A DNA stretch of 64,000 bases from Trichobilharzia regenti (lineage: Eukaryota > Platyhelminthes > Trematoda > Strigeidida > Schistosomatidae). Position 1 is the stretch's first letter. Each line of letters begins with the position of its first letter. Made by a program: the position numbers and the translations under genes. Shown here in pieces: positions 13,001 through 20,529 of the stretch. The notes below the pieces were generated by a model. That model searched no databases, was not told the origin of the DNA, and saw nothing but the letters and a program-made list of their open reading frames with translations. The stretch spans positions 96,792,319-96,856,318 of the forward strand of contig OX235264.1 of the NCBI GenBank assembly GCA_944472135.2, written 5' to 3'.

Positions 13001-16000
13001 ATACATATGGTTCAGTTCGACTTCCTCCTGAGGCAATCCTAAATCTCACTTAGTCAGTAGTAAAAGCGTGATAAAGACAGAAGGTTGGCTGTGAGGCTAT
13101 CCACTCCACCCCGTACAAAAACAGCGCTACCCAAACTTTAAAACTCAATCGTGAAGCCTTATATTCTATTTAGAACACAAAGGATTAAAAAAATAAATCT
13201 GGTTGATAAAAAACAGTGAGTGTATCTGACTCACTGAATGACTGTCTTTAGCAAGATCTGCATAAATTTAAAGTAGATAATCTACAATGAGACATAAGTC
13301 GAAAGGTAAAAATGTGTCCCAGTCATTTCTTTTCATTCCGAGTGGAACATAGGGCACCGTCAAGCGCTTAGTCTTTGAAGTTTCATTAGCGGTGATATTG
13401 TTTTTACGGAGTGGGAACGCTAGCCGCACGTCCAACCTCCCCTCTTTTCACGGTTTACTATCAGCTATTAAACTAACTACGCGAGGTTTTGGAATACGTT
13501 GGCAGTCGAGAATCAATCTCAGACCACTTGCATGGTTGGAAAGGATCCTACCAGTGAACCAAAGACGATTAATTTGTTCATAAAGTAATTAAAAGTAATA
13601 AACATACGTAAACTAAATACCAGGAAGATTTATGTGCGGCTAATGAATTACATATTCTTTGAACAGCAGACTATTGGTAAGATGAAAAACTGACCGAAGA
13701 CTTTATTATTTACAACTCTGAATACATAAACGGGTGTACATATTTAATTGAATTAATTGATAATGTCTGTCTGTCTGGATTCAACATAGAACTTGGCACC
13801 GAAGTGCAGCAGTTCGAGTTGCCACGTTCCAAATAGCACACAGAGGTAGACAAGAAGATGAGTGAAGAGAATTAATAGAGTTTGACAAATATAAGAGTGA
13901 AACAGAATGGGTAATGGTAGAAAGGAATATGAAAGATTACAGAGATTGAATACATCTGCGCCATTGACAACGATTTTGAGCCATGTCACCTATTGTCTCC
14001 AGCCATTGATTCCTAGAGTCCCGAGGGCCCCAACCCGGGAGTCTGCATCTCCCTACCTGACTCAGTTTAACTGTCAAGGATTTCATGGATTGATGCCATG
14101 TTTTTGTTTGGCCACCACTGGCTCTTTTCCAACCTGAACCTATATCAGCTAGTAATGCCCGTCGGGGGAGGCGGTGGTTAGGCATGCGCACCACGTGACC
14201 TAGCCATCTTAGTCTATGTAACTTTATAACCTCGTCGATTGATTTTCCCTCTTTGCCCAACACTCTACGCCTAACGTCAACATTACTTATCTTGTGAAAC
14301 CACCTAACGTGAGACAGAGATCGCAGACATCTATGATCGAAAGCAGTCAACCTTTTCATGTCTTCAACGCGTATTGGCCATGTTTCAGAGCCATAGAGAA
14401 GGACGGAGCGAACTGATGAGCAGTACACACGTCCCTTGGTTGATAACCGGATGTCACGCCTACGCCAGAGATGGTGTAAGTCAGCGAAAGCAGCTCGAGC
14501 TTTTCGGATCCGTGCTGAGATTTCATCGCCAATCAGTCCGTTGGTGCTAATACAACTTCCCAAGTAGGTGAAGTGGTCAACATGTTCTATCACTTCACTC
14601 CCTATCACTAAGTTAGGGGTTGACGTGTCCAGTCCTGTAGCAGCATCTTACATTTTGCAGGGGCGAATCGCATGCCAAACATACGAAGATTGCTGCTCAA
14701 GGTGTTCAGAAGACTCTGCATTTTGTCAGCATCCTCCCCTAACAGGACTATGTCATCTGCATATTCTAAGTCCATTAGATTATTCCCTGGTAACAAGTCG
14801 ATTCCTAAGTCACTACGTTCAGTTAAGGATACTTCCATTAGCATATCTATGATGAAGTTAAACAGAAATGGGGAAAGTGGACATCCCTGTCGGACACCAC
14901 TGGTTGTTACCAATTCAGATGACAATTCCCCATAAGCCCTTACACGACTACGTGAGTTTGAATAGAGTGCCTTGATTAGTGCAATGTACTTTCTTGGCAC
15001 TCCCTTCACAGTCAGACATTGCCATAGTACTTTTCGGTCCACGGAGTCGAAGGCCGCCTTCAAGTCAAGAAATATGACAATTGTTGGACGCCGAAAAGTG
15101 TGTCTATGTTCTAGAATCTGTCGAAGAGTGAAGATATGATCTATGCACCCTCTACCTGGTCTAAAGCCTGCTTGATTTTCCCTTGTCTGTTCCTCCCGAG
15201 TTCTGCTTAGTCTATGCATGATTACTGAGCCTAGGATTTTAGAGACTATGTTCGTTAGGCTGATCCCCCTATGATTATCACACGAGGACTTGTTTCCCTT
15301 CTTGAATATCGGTATAATGAGTGACTTACCCCAGTCTGATGGTACTGTCTCTGATTCCCAGACTTTGCCTAGTACCTCAGTTAATCTACAAACTAGTATG
15401 TCACCCCCATATTTAAACACCTCCGGAATAATTCCGTCGGGTCCTGCCGCTTTGCCTCGTTTCAAATTACTGATAGCTTTTGTAACCTCACCTACAGACG
15501 GCGGACCAGTGTCTATATCCCATTCGGGTACGTGGTGGATGGCGGGGAGGTTCAGTGTGGCTGTAGGCAAGTTAAATTGTTCCTCAAAGTGTTCTTTCCA
15601 GCGTTCAAGGCGTCTATCCTGAGAGCTAATTAAGGAGCCATTTTTCTCAGAAATAGTCTCACTTATGAATTGCCTTTTCCCGCCCGATTCTGTGATGAGT
15701 CTAAAGAGTTGCCTAGTGTTGCCTATCGCCAATGCTTTTTCCATCTCTTTCGCCTTTGTCACCCACCACTGTTCACGGTCTTTGCGGAGACTTTTAGTAA
15801 GTTTCCTTTTGTGCAGCTTTCGCTCCTCATTGAATTCGGAGCTCGCCGGAATAAGTCTTCTAGCATCTATCAGTTCGGATGAGGCAGTCGAAATCCAGTG
15901 GTTTTTACTCACCTTTGGATTTGTCTTATTCACAGCTTTTACAGCTGTATCTATAGCTGACTGAATATTCTTCCAGGCTTCTCCAGGGTGAGCACAGCTG

Positions 16001-19000
16001 TCGATTCAGATATGCGTTTAGCTAGTTCTTCCTCAAATAGGGATTTAGTTTCCTGATCGAGCTGGGGGCGTAATGGTTTTACCGCCAGCTGTTTCCTACG
16101 TCCGTTCAGTCGTAAGCACACACGAGCCCGGACCAGTGCGTGATCGGTATCTACACACGTGTTCCAGAAGGAGCGACAATCTCCTACCGACCCACGCCAA
16201 CGATAGCTTATTGCTATGTGGTCTATTTGTGTCCAGCGTTGGTTTGATGATGGGGGTCGCCAGGTTAAACAGTGTCTCTCCTTGTGTTTAAAGTTAGTGC
16301 TTACAAGAAACAAATGATTATCTGAACAGAACTGTAGGAGACGGTCACCGTTGTCGGTTCGCTGGCACGGAACTCCATAGGTGCCACCGACATCCTTCTC
16401 AGATTGACACAATTTCCCTACTTGAGCGTTGAAGTCACCAGCTAGAACGACTATATCTGAGCGTTTAGCCTTTCTCACCAAACTAGACAGCTTTTGGTAG
16501 AACTCATCCTTCGTTTCATCCGAACTGCAGTCAGTGGGGGCGTAGGCGGAGATTACGAAAAGGCATCGGCGAGTAGTGCAGTCCTTTCTCCTTCTTACTG
16601 ATCCGTTCAGACGGACAGCACACATTCGGCTATCTACCGGGATCCAGTCAAGCAATGTCTTTTCTGCCCTAGTACTCAGAGCTATCCCTACGCCAGCTAA
16701 TCCCCGTGAACTAGCTGTGGCATCTCCTGACACCCTCAAGGTGAATTTTGAAGATTCATCCTGTTGGCCAGGTGGGGTTAGGTGAATAACCACACTTGGG
16801 TCTTGTATGCGTGTTTCTGAAACACAACATACATCAATGGCTCGAGATGCCAGGGTCTTAGCTAGTGATGCTTGTTGTCCTATTTGGCAAAGTGTCCTAA
16901 CATTAAATGCTCCTATATGAAATTGGTGGCGTGGCTTTAGGAGACTATCCGTGGTGGTTTTTTGGCTTTCGTCGTTTTTAGTGGACACAGAGTGAAGAGG
17001 GAGTGAGGAGCCATCAAGTAGAGGAGTTGCATCAGTGGAGGAAGGCAAGGTAATAGAGATGAAGATGAAGACAAAGATAAGTGAGGATTAGAGAGGTTTT
17101 GTGTGCATTTCGGATTGTGAGGGCGTTTGTTACTTCCCGGCTGCCCACACCGTGGAAGTTGGTTGCGTGACCGCAGAGCCCAGGGGACAACTGCTTGTGG
17201 CCGGTCACACGCGGCCTGTTTTTGTTCGTTCTTCTTGTTTTGTGTGCCTCAGTAGCATACTTATCACTCCCGCCCTGTGACACGGCAGCAGGAAGCGCGG
17301 TCGTTGTTAATCCGGGCCACGGCCGATCCGGCATGAAATTTTGTGAATTTGTTTGGATCATGGTATTGGATGAGGTAGCTGCTTTTTGTTTAACCGCTAT
17401 CCAAACAACCTGCCTGGCATGGTAGAACCTCAAGAGACATAAGTCTCAGCCAGTATAGCTTGATTAGGTCATTGCGGTGTTCAAGCCCGACCACCACGTC
17501 AAGGTAGCAGCTTTTGGTCGGGAATTGATATCAATATCATAATTGATAATAAATAGAAAGATAAAGTTAGCACATTAACCCAATTTTTACAGACAAATAA
17601 AGAGATTTAAATCAAATAGTCTAGATTTATATAAAATCTTATACTCAGTTCAAGCATAAATGAGTACGCCAAGTGATAAGCTGTTAACGAGAAACAAATA
17701 TAAAATATCTTCAAAAAAAAATGAACTCACCAGTTTAAGCTGACAATGAAGAAAGTTTACAAGAATTTCAATGCAATCCATCTCATTTGTTTCACTAACT
17801 GGAAGTGAATGTTCTGAAGACTTGTCATTACAATGTTCAGCAGCAACCTTATCGCACAGAAGATATTTATAAGAAGCTTTTGGTATAATATTTAACACGT
17901 TGACAATTTGACTGAAAGGGTGAAAAATCACACAGAACAATAAAAACTAATCACATACAATTGTTAATAACTAATTAAAATGGTAAAACTAACTGAGTGA
18001 GTTTTAACATAGAATTTTTCACAGAAGTGCAGCAGTTCAAGTAGCCACACTCTACACAGTATACAAAAGTAGGGAAAAAGAAAACAGAGATTTTGTAGAA
18101 ATTTAATGAACAGAAACGTGAACGATAAGGAACAACAGCACGAAAACACGATTTAATGGATCTAGGAGATTACGAAGACTGAATGCATCTGTGCCATACA
18201 GAACGGTTTTAAGTTATATCACTAGTAGTCTCCAGCTACCAGTTTTAAAAGTCTCTATAACCCTAGGCACGCAGTCTGCACTATCGAAGACTTCATTTAC
18301 CGATGTCAGGTTTTGGTTTGACCACCCCTCAGAGTTTTTCAATCCAACTCTATTTGACAACTGGATTCCCTCCAAATCTGACCCATACAACAGTAATAAT
18401 CGTCGCATTTATGAACGAACAGAATGAAAGGTAAATTAATTTACATATCAATGAAAAGTTCTTTGAACCTGGAAAATTCCAAAGTGAAGATAAATGAAGA
18501 TATATCTGTGCCGTTGTAATCTAGAGAAACAGTCAGTACTATTATTTCTTAGCTAATGTCGAACATAATATGTTTATTTATCTCACAAACAGAAAGATTC
18601 GAAACAAATTGAGTCACAAGCTAATTAGAACCATAAAAGTATTATTAAAATCACGATTAGAACCATTTGTCACACTAAAAACAATGGCATCAGTTATCCA
18701 ACACGTGAATACAAATGCACATTTTAAAGTGTAGTGACTTACCTGATTAACATATGATTGTCGAAATTATCCTTCTCTGAATCTTTTAAAAGGTGTTTGA
18801 GTATGATGACAAGATTTTGGATATCATCACCTAACTAGGAGGTATAAAGTAAGTACATATTTCGAGACCTTTGTCATATCGCTGTCATCCCTCACTGAAT
18901 ACAGTATATTGTAAACTGTCTTAAGAGCTTCTGCAACAACAAGTGAATCTGAAATGTCCGACCTCTTCATTTGTAGGACTTTTAAAAGTAGTTGTAAAGC

Positions 19001-19634
19001 TTCAAAGTCGATTAGCTCCTGTCTAGAATTACTATGAGATTATTAGTGTTTGAATTACCTTGAAGAGTGATCTAAAGCGGTGACCAGGAAAGCGAGCTTC
19101 AAACATAGAAGAAGTTGTTCTTTTTCCGAACACTGCTCAAGAACTTTCAAACCTTCAACTATGTTCTTTACAACACCCAATTCCCTGAAGTGTAACAACA
19201 GATTAAGACAACCAACTTTAGTCGACTAATAACATATGTTTCCTTGAATATAATGTTAGACAGTGACTTTAGTGCCTCTATGTTTATCCGACAACACTGT
19301 GAACCAGCTCCATAAGGAAAAGCATACTTGAGGAGTTGAGATAAAAAGAAATCAGATGTCAACTCCTTACGGGAGATTTCATCGCGTGTCAGTATCCGGA
19401 TACAGGAAAGACAAATATATAAGTCAGAGGAGCTATCACTTTCTAAAACTCTACGACATCGTTCCAAAATTATCTGAAATCATCGGTAAAATGACAGTCA
19501 TTTACCTCTTTCGTCTTCATTTCTACATTTCCAAGCGAAAAACTGGAGTCGTTCTTCAAAAGGAAAAGTAAAGCATCCACAAACAGTCCTACCTCTGAAA
19601 CAAACTTCTCCAAAACTGTATCGTCAACACACAT
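699..19634 (-). CDS. RIC8: RIC8/synembryn homolog, 10 exons, C-terminus off the window
   Basis: RIC8 proteins are cytosolic armadillo/HEAT-like repeat proteins that fold nascent G-protein alpha subunits and act as receptor-independent exchange factors. Exons by minus-strand order: 19634-19506, 19473-19217, 19184-19059, 19022-18869, 18834-18743, 17911-17731, 9007-8882, 7110-7046, 3787-3705, 1002-699. Every junction is GT-AG and phases agree, giving 1517 nt (about 505 codons); family members are about 530-550 residues, so only a short tail is missing to the left. Family-typical blocks appear in order: [87 protein letters not shown]. The ATG opens the first exon. Introns 1-4 are 32, 32, 36 and 34 nt; introns 5-9 are about 0.8, 8.7, 1.8, 3.3 and 2.7 kb and full of retrotransposons. 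No disabling mutation is seen. Identification is by recalled family similarity, not by a search. Confidence 0.9.
1165..1874 (-). mobile_element. RTE (SR2-like) LINE, 5'-truncated copy with 13-bp TSD
   Basis: Minus strand encodes the last part of RTE ORF2 ([16 protein letters not shown], then [15 protein letters not shown]), then the 3' UTR and a CAGACAGAC tail. The same 13 bp, ATTACTTGCATAT, lies immediately on both sides (1152-1164 and 1875-1887), which fixes the ends and shows target-primed insertion. The copy is severely 5'-truncated and carries frameshifts. It lies in RIC8 intron 9, in the same strand sense as the gene. Confidence 0.88.
1880..2060 (+). repeat. tRNA-related SINE-like sequence
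   Basis: Contains GTGGTTCGAACCCCGCACC, a near-ideal pol III B box, followed by a non-tRNA part with GGTATCATTAACCCTCACG. A diverged relative at 9125-9235 shares both the B-box-like block and the GTATCATCAGCC part in the same order. No complete cloverleaf is evident, so a functional tRNA gene is unlikely. Confidence 0.5.
2300..2420 (+). mobile_element. 3' end of an AAT-tailed RTE-like LINE
   Basis: The block CCCCTACGTTTCACTAGGAA, then CCCAAGGGAATGATAATAAT, matches the 3' end of the longer LINE relic at 5757-6848, including the simple A/T-rich tail. Only the last part of the element is recognisable and its 5' limit is uncertain. Confidence 0.55.
2421..3600. other. Intronic sequence, no gene recognised
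   Basis: RIC8 intron 9. A relatively GC-rich patch (about 2985-3110), a run of nine or more C near 3430-3440 and a GGTTTGGAATCAGGGTTTCC-type patch suggest an unidentified repeat, but no conserved protein or second copy was recognised. Confidence 0.4.
3705..3787 (-). CDS. RIC8: RIC8 exon 9
   Basis: 83-nt exon with acceptor TTTCAG (3788-3793) and donor GTAAGT from 3704. It encodes [19 protein letters not shown] followed by IFVLCKEN, matching the family block in which the repeat domain ends with a Phe-Val-Leu-Cys-Lys-Glu-Asn motif. Phases (2 in, 1 out) fit exons 8 and 10. Confidence 0.88.
4266..4957 (-). mobile_element. RTE (SR2-like) LINE, 5'-truncated copy
   Basis: Minus strand encodes the ORF2 C-terminal region ([45 protein letters not shown]) and continues through the family 3' UTR to TTGTCTGG near 4280, where the near-full-length copy at 13763 has a longer CTGT tail. 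It is closer to that copy than to the 1165 copy. A clear target duplication was not found. Confidence 0.8.
5395..5745 (+). repeat. Schistosome Sm-alpha-like SINE relic
   Basis: About 350 bp, the size known for the schistosome Sm-alpha SINE-like family. It has a degenerate B-box-like GGGGTTGAAACCC near 5434-5446 and a hammerhead-type 3' block (separate entry). The assignment rests on the combination of these two elements in the expected order; the A box is not convincing. Confidence 0.45.
5689..5732 (+). ncRNA. Degenerate hammerhead ribozyme motif
   Basis: Stem II (GTCCT, loop AAATA, AGGAC), the invariant CGAAAC, and a stem III hairpin (CATT, loop CAACC, AATG) are present in the order of a type I hammerhead. 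The CTGATGAG core reads CTAGAG and the cleavage triplet is changed, so self-cleavage is not expected. Schistosome SINE-like repeats are known to carry such ribozymes. Confidence 0.5.
5757..6848 (+). pseudogene. RTE-like LINE RT, decayed, AAT-tailed
   Basis: Shifting plus-strand frames encode RT and post-RT blocks in order: [45 protein letters not shown] (FADD catalytic box), [36 protein letters not shown], and a terminal RWRWIGH-like part. The element ends in an AATAATAATAAT tail at about 6848. Many frameshifts make it dead. It belongs to a different LINE lineage from the SR2-like RTE copies; the relic at 20530-23620 is related. It lies in RIC8 intron 8, antisense to the gene. Confidence 0.75.
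7010..7030. repeat. (AT)n microsatellite
   Basis: About ten uninterrupted AT units just downstream of RIC8 exon 8, within intron 8. Confidence 0.9.
7046..7110 (-). CDS. RIC8: RIC8 exon 8
   Basis: 65-nt exon with acceptor TTTTAG (7111-7116) and donor GTAAGT from 7045. It encodes [20 protein letters not shown], then N; the family has a Val-Leu-Pro-Pro-Leu and a Leu-Arg-Asn at these places. Phase 0 in, phase 2 out. Confidence 0.87.
8882..9007 (-). CDS. RIC8: RIC8 exon 7
   Basis: 126-nt exon, phase 0 at both ends, acceptor TTCTTAG (9008-9014) and donor GTGAGT from 8881. It encodes [20 protein letters not shown] followed by KFCRLK, matching the RIC8 repeat segment in which Arg-Lys-Phe-Leu-Lys precedes the Val-Leu-Pro of the next exon. 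Confidence 0.88.
9125..9235 (+). repeat. tRNA-related SINE-like sequence, second copy
   Basis: TTGGCTCAAGCAC and GGATTCGAGTC resemble A and B boxes, followed by GTAGTATCATCAGCC as in the copy at 1880-2060. Diverged and probably inactive. Confidence 0.4.
10378..10523 (+). ncRNA. Candidate HDV-like self-cleaving ribozyme at RTE 5' end
   Basis: Helices by position from the element's first base: P1 1-7 with 31-37 (CCCGACC/GGTCGGG), P2 11-17 with 140-146 (AGCTGCT/AGCAGCT), P3 18-20 with 28-30 (ACC/GGT, seven-base L3), P4 45-49 with 126-130 (ACCGC/GCGGT). Spacing of P1, P3 and L3 matches the HDV fold and base 1 is the insertion boundary. The only C between P4 and P2 (10512) is the candidate catalytic base. 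P1.1 is weak and L4 is long (about 76 nt). HDV-like ribozymes at the 5' ends of R2 and RTE LINEs are established; this one is a paper fold. Confidence 0.62.
10378..12083 (+). mobile_element. Internally deleted RTE with 5' ribozyme, nested, 13-bp TSD
   Basis: Both element ends are present: the 5' CCCGACC start and the 3' CAGACAGACAGAGACAGA tail, flanked by CAATTCCTGAGTC (10365-10377 and 12084-12096). It keeps the 5' region and almost all of the endonuclease domain ([49 protein letters not shown]), then jumps after QETKS at about 11853 straight to the ORF2 end and 3' UTR. The RT domain, about 2 kb, is missing. An in-frame TGA at 11254-11256 replaces the TGG (Trp) seen in the longer copy. It cannot move on its own. 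Confidence 0.9.
12481..12523. repeat. 15-bp perfect inverted repeat
   Basis: CCTCCCGAGCACCAC at 12481-12495 is the exact reverse complement of 12509-12523, with a 13-bp loop. The left arm is RTE ORF2 sequence; the right arm marks where homology to the RTE ends. Confidence 0.85.
12840..13000 (-). mobile_element. RTE 3'-end relic
   Basis: TTCGACATGGAACTTTGCAC, then GCAGTTCTAGTT, match the start of the RTE 3' UTR seen at 1165, 9306 and 13763, but the rest is diverged. The remaining 12500-13755 contains no other recognised feature. Confidence 0.55.
13937..14608 (-). pseudogene. RTE ORF2, C-terminal part
   Basis: 223 codons following the RT domain: [49 protein letters not shown] and [20 protein letters not shown], the thumb and C-terminal part shared by RTE LINEs. 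It is separated from the RT part by a one-base shift at about 14630, because DWTR is followed in the next frame by [11 protein letters not shown] without loss of sequence. Confidence 0.88.
14608..15933 (-). pseudogene. RTE ORF2, reverse transcriptase part
   Basis: 441 codons with the LINE RT blocks in order: [74 protein letters not shown] (first catalytic Asp), [16 protein letters not shown] and [13 protein letters not shown] (YADD active site). The catalytic residues are intact. It would copy the element RNA at the nicked chromosomal target. The upstream endonuclease is in another frame because of a one-base shift near 15985. Confidence 0.92.
15951..17048 (-). pseudogene. RTE ORF2, APE-type endonuclease part
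   Basis: 365 codons with endonuclease/exonuclease/phosphatase-fold signatures: [10 protein letters not shown] (Asn), CCVSETRIQ (Glu), [12 protein letters not shown] (Asp, Asn), TQIDHIAIS (Asp) and VDTDHALV (Asp-His). All key residues are present. This domain nicks target DNA to prime reverse transcription. The frame is lost near 15985, where the next frame continues with [19 protein letters not shown] preceding 133-codon ORF overlaps its start by 17 nt and contains the 3' half of the ribozyme-like fold. Confidence 0.92.
17377..17522 (-). ncRNA. Candidate HDV-like self-cleaving ribozyme at RTE 5' end
   Basis: The same 146-nt fold as at 10378-10523: P1 17522-17516 with 17492-17486, P2 17512-17506 with 17383-17377, P3 17505-17503 with 17495-17493, P4 17478-17474 with 17397-17393. 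Compared with the other copy, base 8 (between P1 and P2) is A instead of G and the other change I saw is in L4, so all helices are kept. The boundary is independently fixed by the AATTGATA target duplication. Confidence 0.62.
17731..17911 (-). CDS. RIC8: RIC8 exon 6
   Basis: 181-nt exon, acceptor TTTCAG (17912-17917), donor GTGAGT from 17730. It encodes [18 protein letters not shown], and later [17 protein letters not shown], corresponding to the family segment that ends with a Leu-Leu-x-Phe-Leu helix. Phase 2 in and phase 0 out. It stands alone between an 831-nt and an 8.7-kb intron. Confidence 0.88.
17995..18430 (-). mobile_element. RTE 3'-end relic, diverged
   Basis: AACATAGAATTTTTCACAGA, then GCAGCAGTTCAAGTAGCCAC, match the SR2-like RTE 3' UTR. 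Further right the minus strand still shows [11 protein letters not shown] in place of VLLYGSETW. Diverged, 5'-truncated and dead; in RIC8 intron 5. Confidence 0.65.
18743..19634 (-). CDS. RIC8: RIC8 exons 1-5 with micro-introns
   Basis: Exon 1 starts with ATG at 19634 ([16 protein letters not shown]). Introns 19505-19474, 19216-19185, 19058-19023 and 18868-18835 are 32, 32, 36 and 34 nt, all GT-AG, and splicing is needed to stay in frame. Recognisable blocks are [43 protein letters not shown] and [13 protein letters not shown], the N-terminal repeats of RIC8. Very short introns clustered at the 5' end are a known schistosome gene feature. The exon 2 donor (GTTGGT) was chosen because it alone keeps the frame into [11 protein letters not shown]. 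Confidence 0.88.
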
Positions 19635-20529
19635 TTTGAAATCTCGCGCAACTATCAGCTGATAAGTGTCCCAATCAAATAGTGCTCGTTTTATTTAGTG
19701 GTGTACGTGATGTAAAAATTATTCGAGTTCATCTTTGTCACAGAAGCAGAGAACAGAAGTTTCGGCGAATTTAAAGCCGGTGACGGTGAAAATAGCTCTT
19801 TATTGGAGAAATACACACTGACTCTCTCACTGATGCTAAAATCAGATATAACAATGAAGACTAGTCAGAAAGCCAATCTTCCTCTATATATACAGGCTTC
19901 AGTGGTCCGGAACAGGTTAAGGCGGGTTTGTAGTCGGATTTGGCTGTTTTATGAATGCGTCGTTCACTCACCGCCGACATTAACTATCTAAGTCGACTGG
20001 TGCAGCTGAAGATAAGCTGTCAAGCAGCACTCTCCATCTGACAGATTACCGTGTTACGTTTGGGTGTTGTTTACCCACTCTATTGCACAAGTTTTATTCT
20101 TATATCAGAGAATTGATCAGTTTTCACAGACCAAAAAGAACTCCTACCCCCTCAACTCAGTATCAGAGAGATATGAACTCGGAGAATCACGGAATCTGGA
20201 CAGCATTTCACAGCATGCCTCAGGTATCAGACATAAGTCTGGGGCGGGTGACAGTGTCGCAGACATTTTATCGTCCATCTTTTTCACCCATATTAACGGC
20301 ACGAACTTTGTGAAGCCGGCCCATATTCGAGAGGAAGGTAGGGAGTTTCAACTCACCTGGGCCACGACTAATGCCATCACTAGTCTATTTGACTAGTGTA
20401 GTATACACAGAATGGGAGGCACCGGAATCTCCCGTTCGTAGCTTACTGAAGGTAACAAGTGCTGTTGTTTAATTATTGTCCCGGGTTCTAAATGGAATGA
20501 GGGGCTTCAGATGTGCATTTTCATTTCAC
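19635..20529. other. RIC8 5' flank, nothing recognised
   Basis: Should hold the RIC8 promoter and 5' UTR. An open plus-strand frame at 20064-20396 has no recognised domain. No TATA box or other element can be assigned with confidence. Confidence 0.4.

Larger units (their letters stand above)
13763..17522 (-). mobile_element. Near-full-length RTE (SR2-like) LINE with 8-bp TSD
   Basis: 3760 bp from CCCGACC at the 5' end (17522) to a CTGT-repeat tail (13763), flanked by AATTGATA at 13755-13762 and 17523-17530. Order on the minus strand: 5' ribozyme-like fold, a short ORF (17433-17032), endonuclease ORF (17048-15951), RT ORF (15933-14608), C-terminal ORF (14608-13937), 3' UTR. Two one-base frameshifts, near 15985 and near 14630, split what should be one ORF2. 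It sits in RIC8 intron 6, same strand as the gene. All other SR2-like copies here are shorter. Confidence 0.92.

Noticed and set aside
14412..14425. CTGATGAG in RTE copies as a hammerhead core
   Set aside because: Lies in the conserved coding region of ORF2 and lacks the remaining core.
16073..16785. Plus-strand frames over the RTE
   Set aside because: Antisense shadows of the endonuclease domain; no motif of their own.
20064..20396. 110-codon plus-strand frame upstream of RIC8
   Set aside because: No recognised domain, overlapping alternative frame, no splice or copy evidence.
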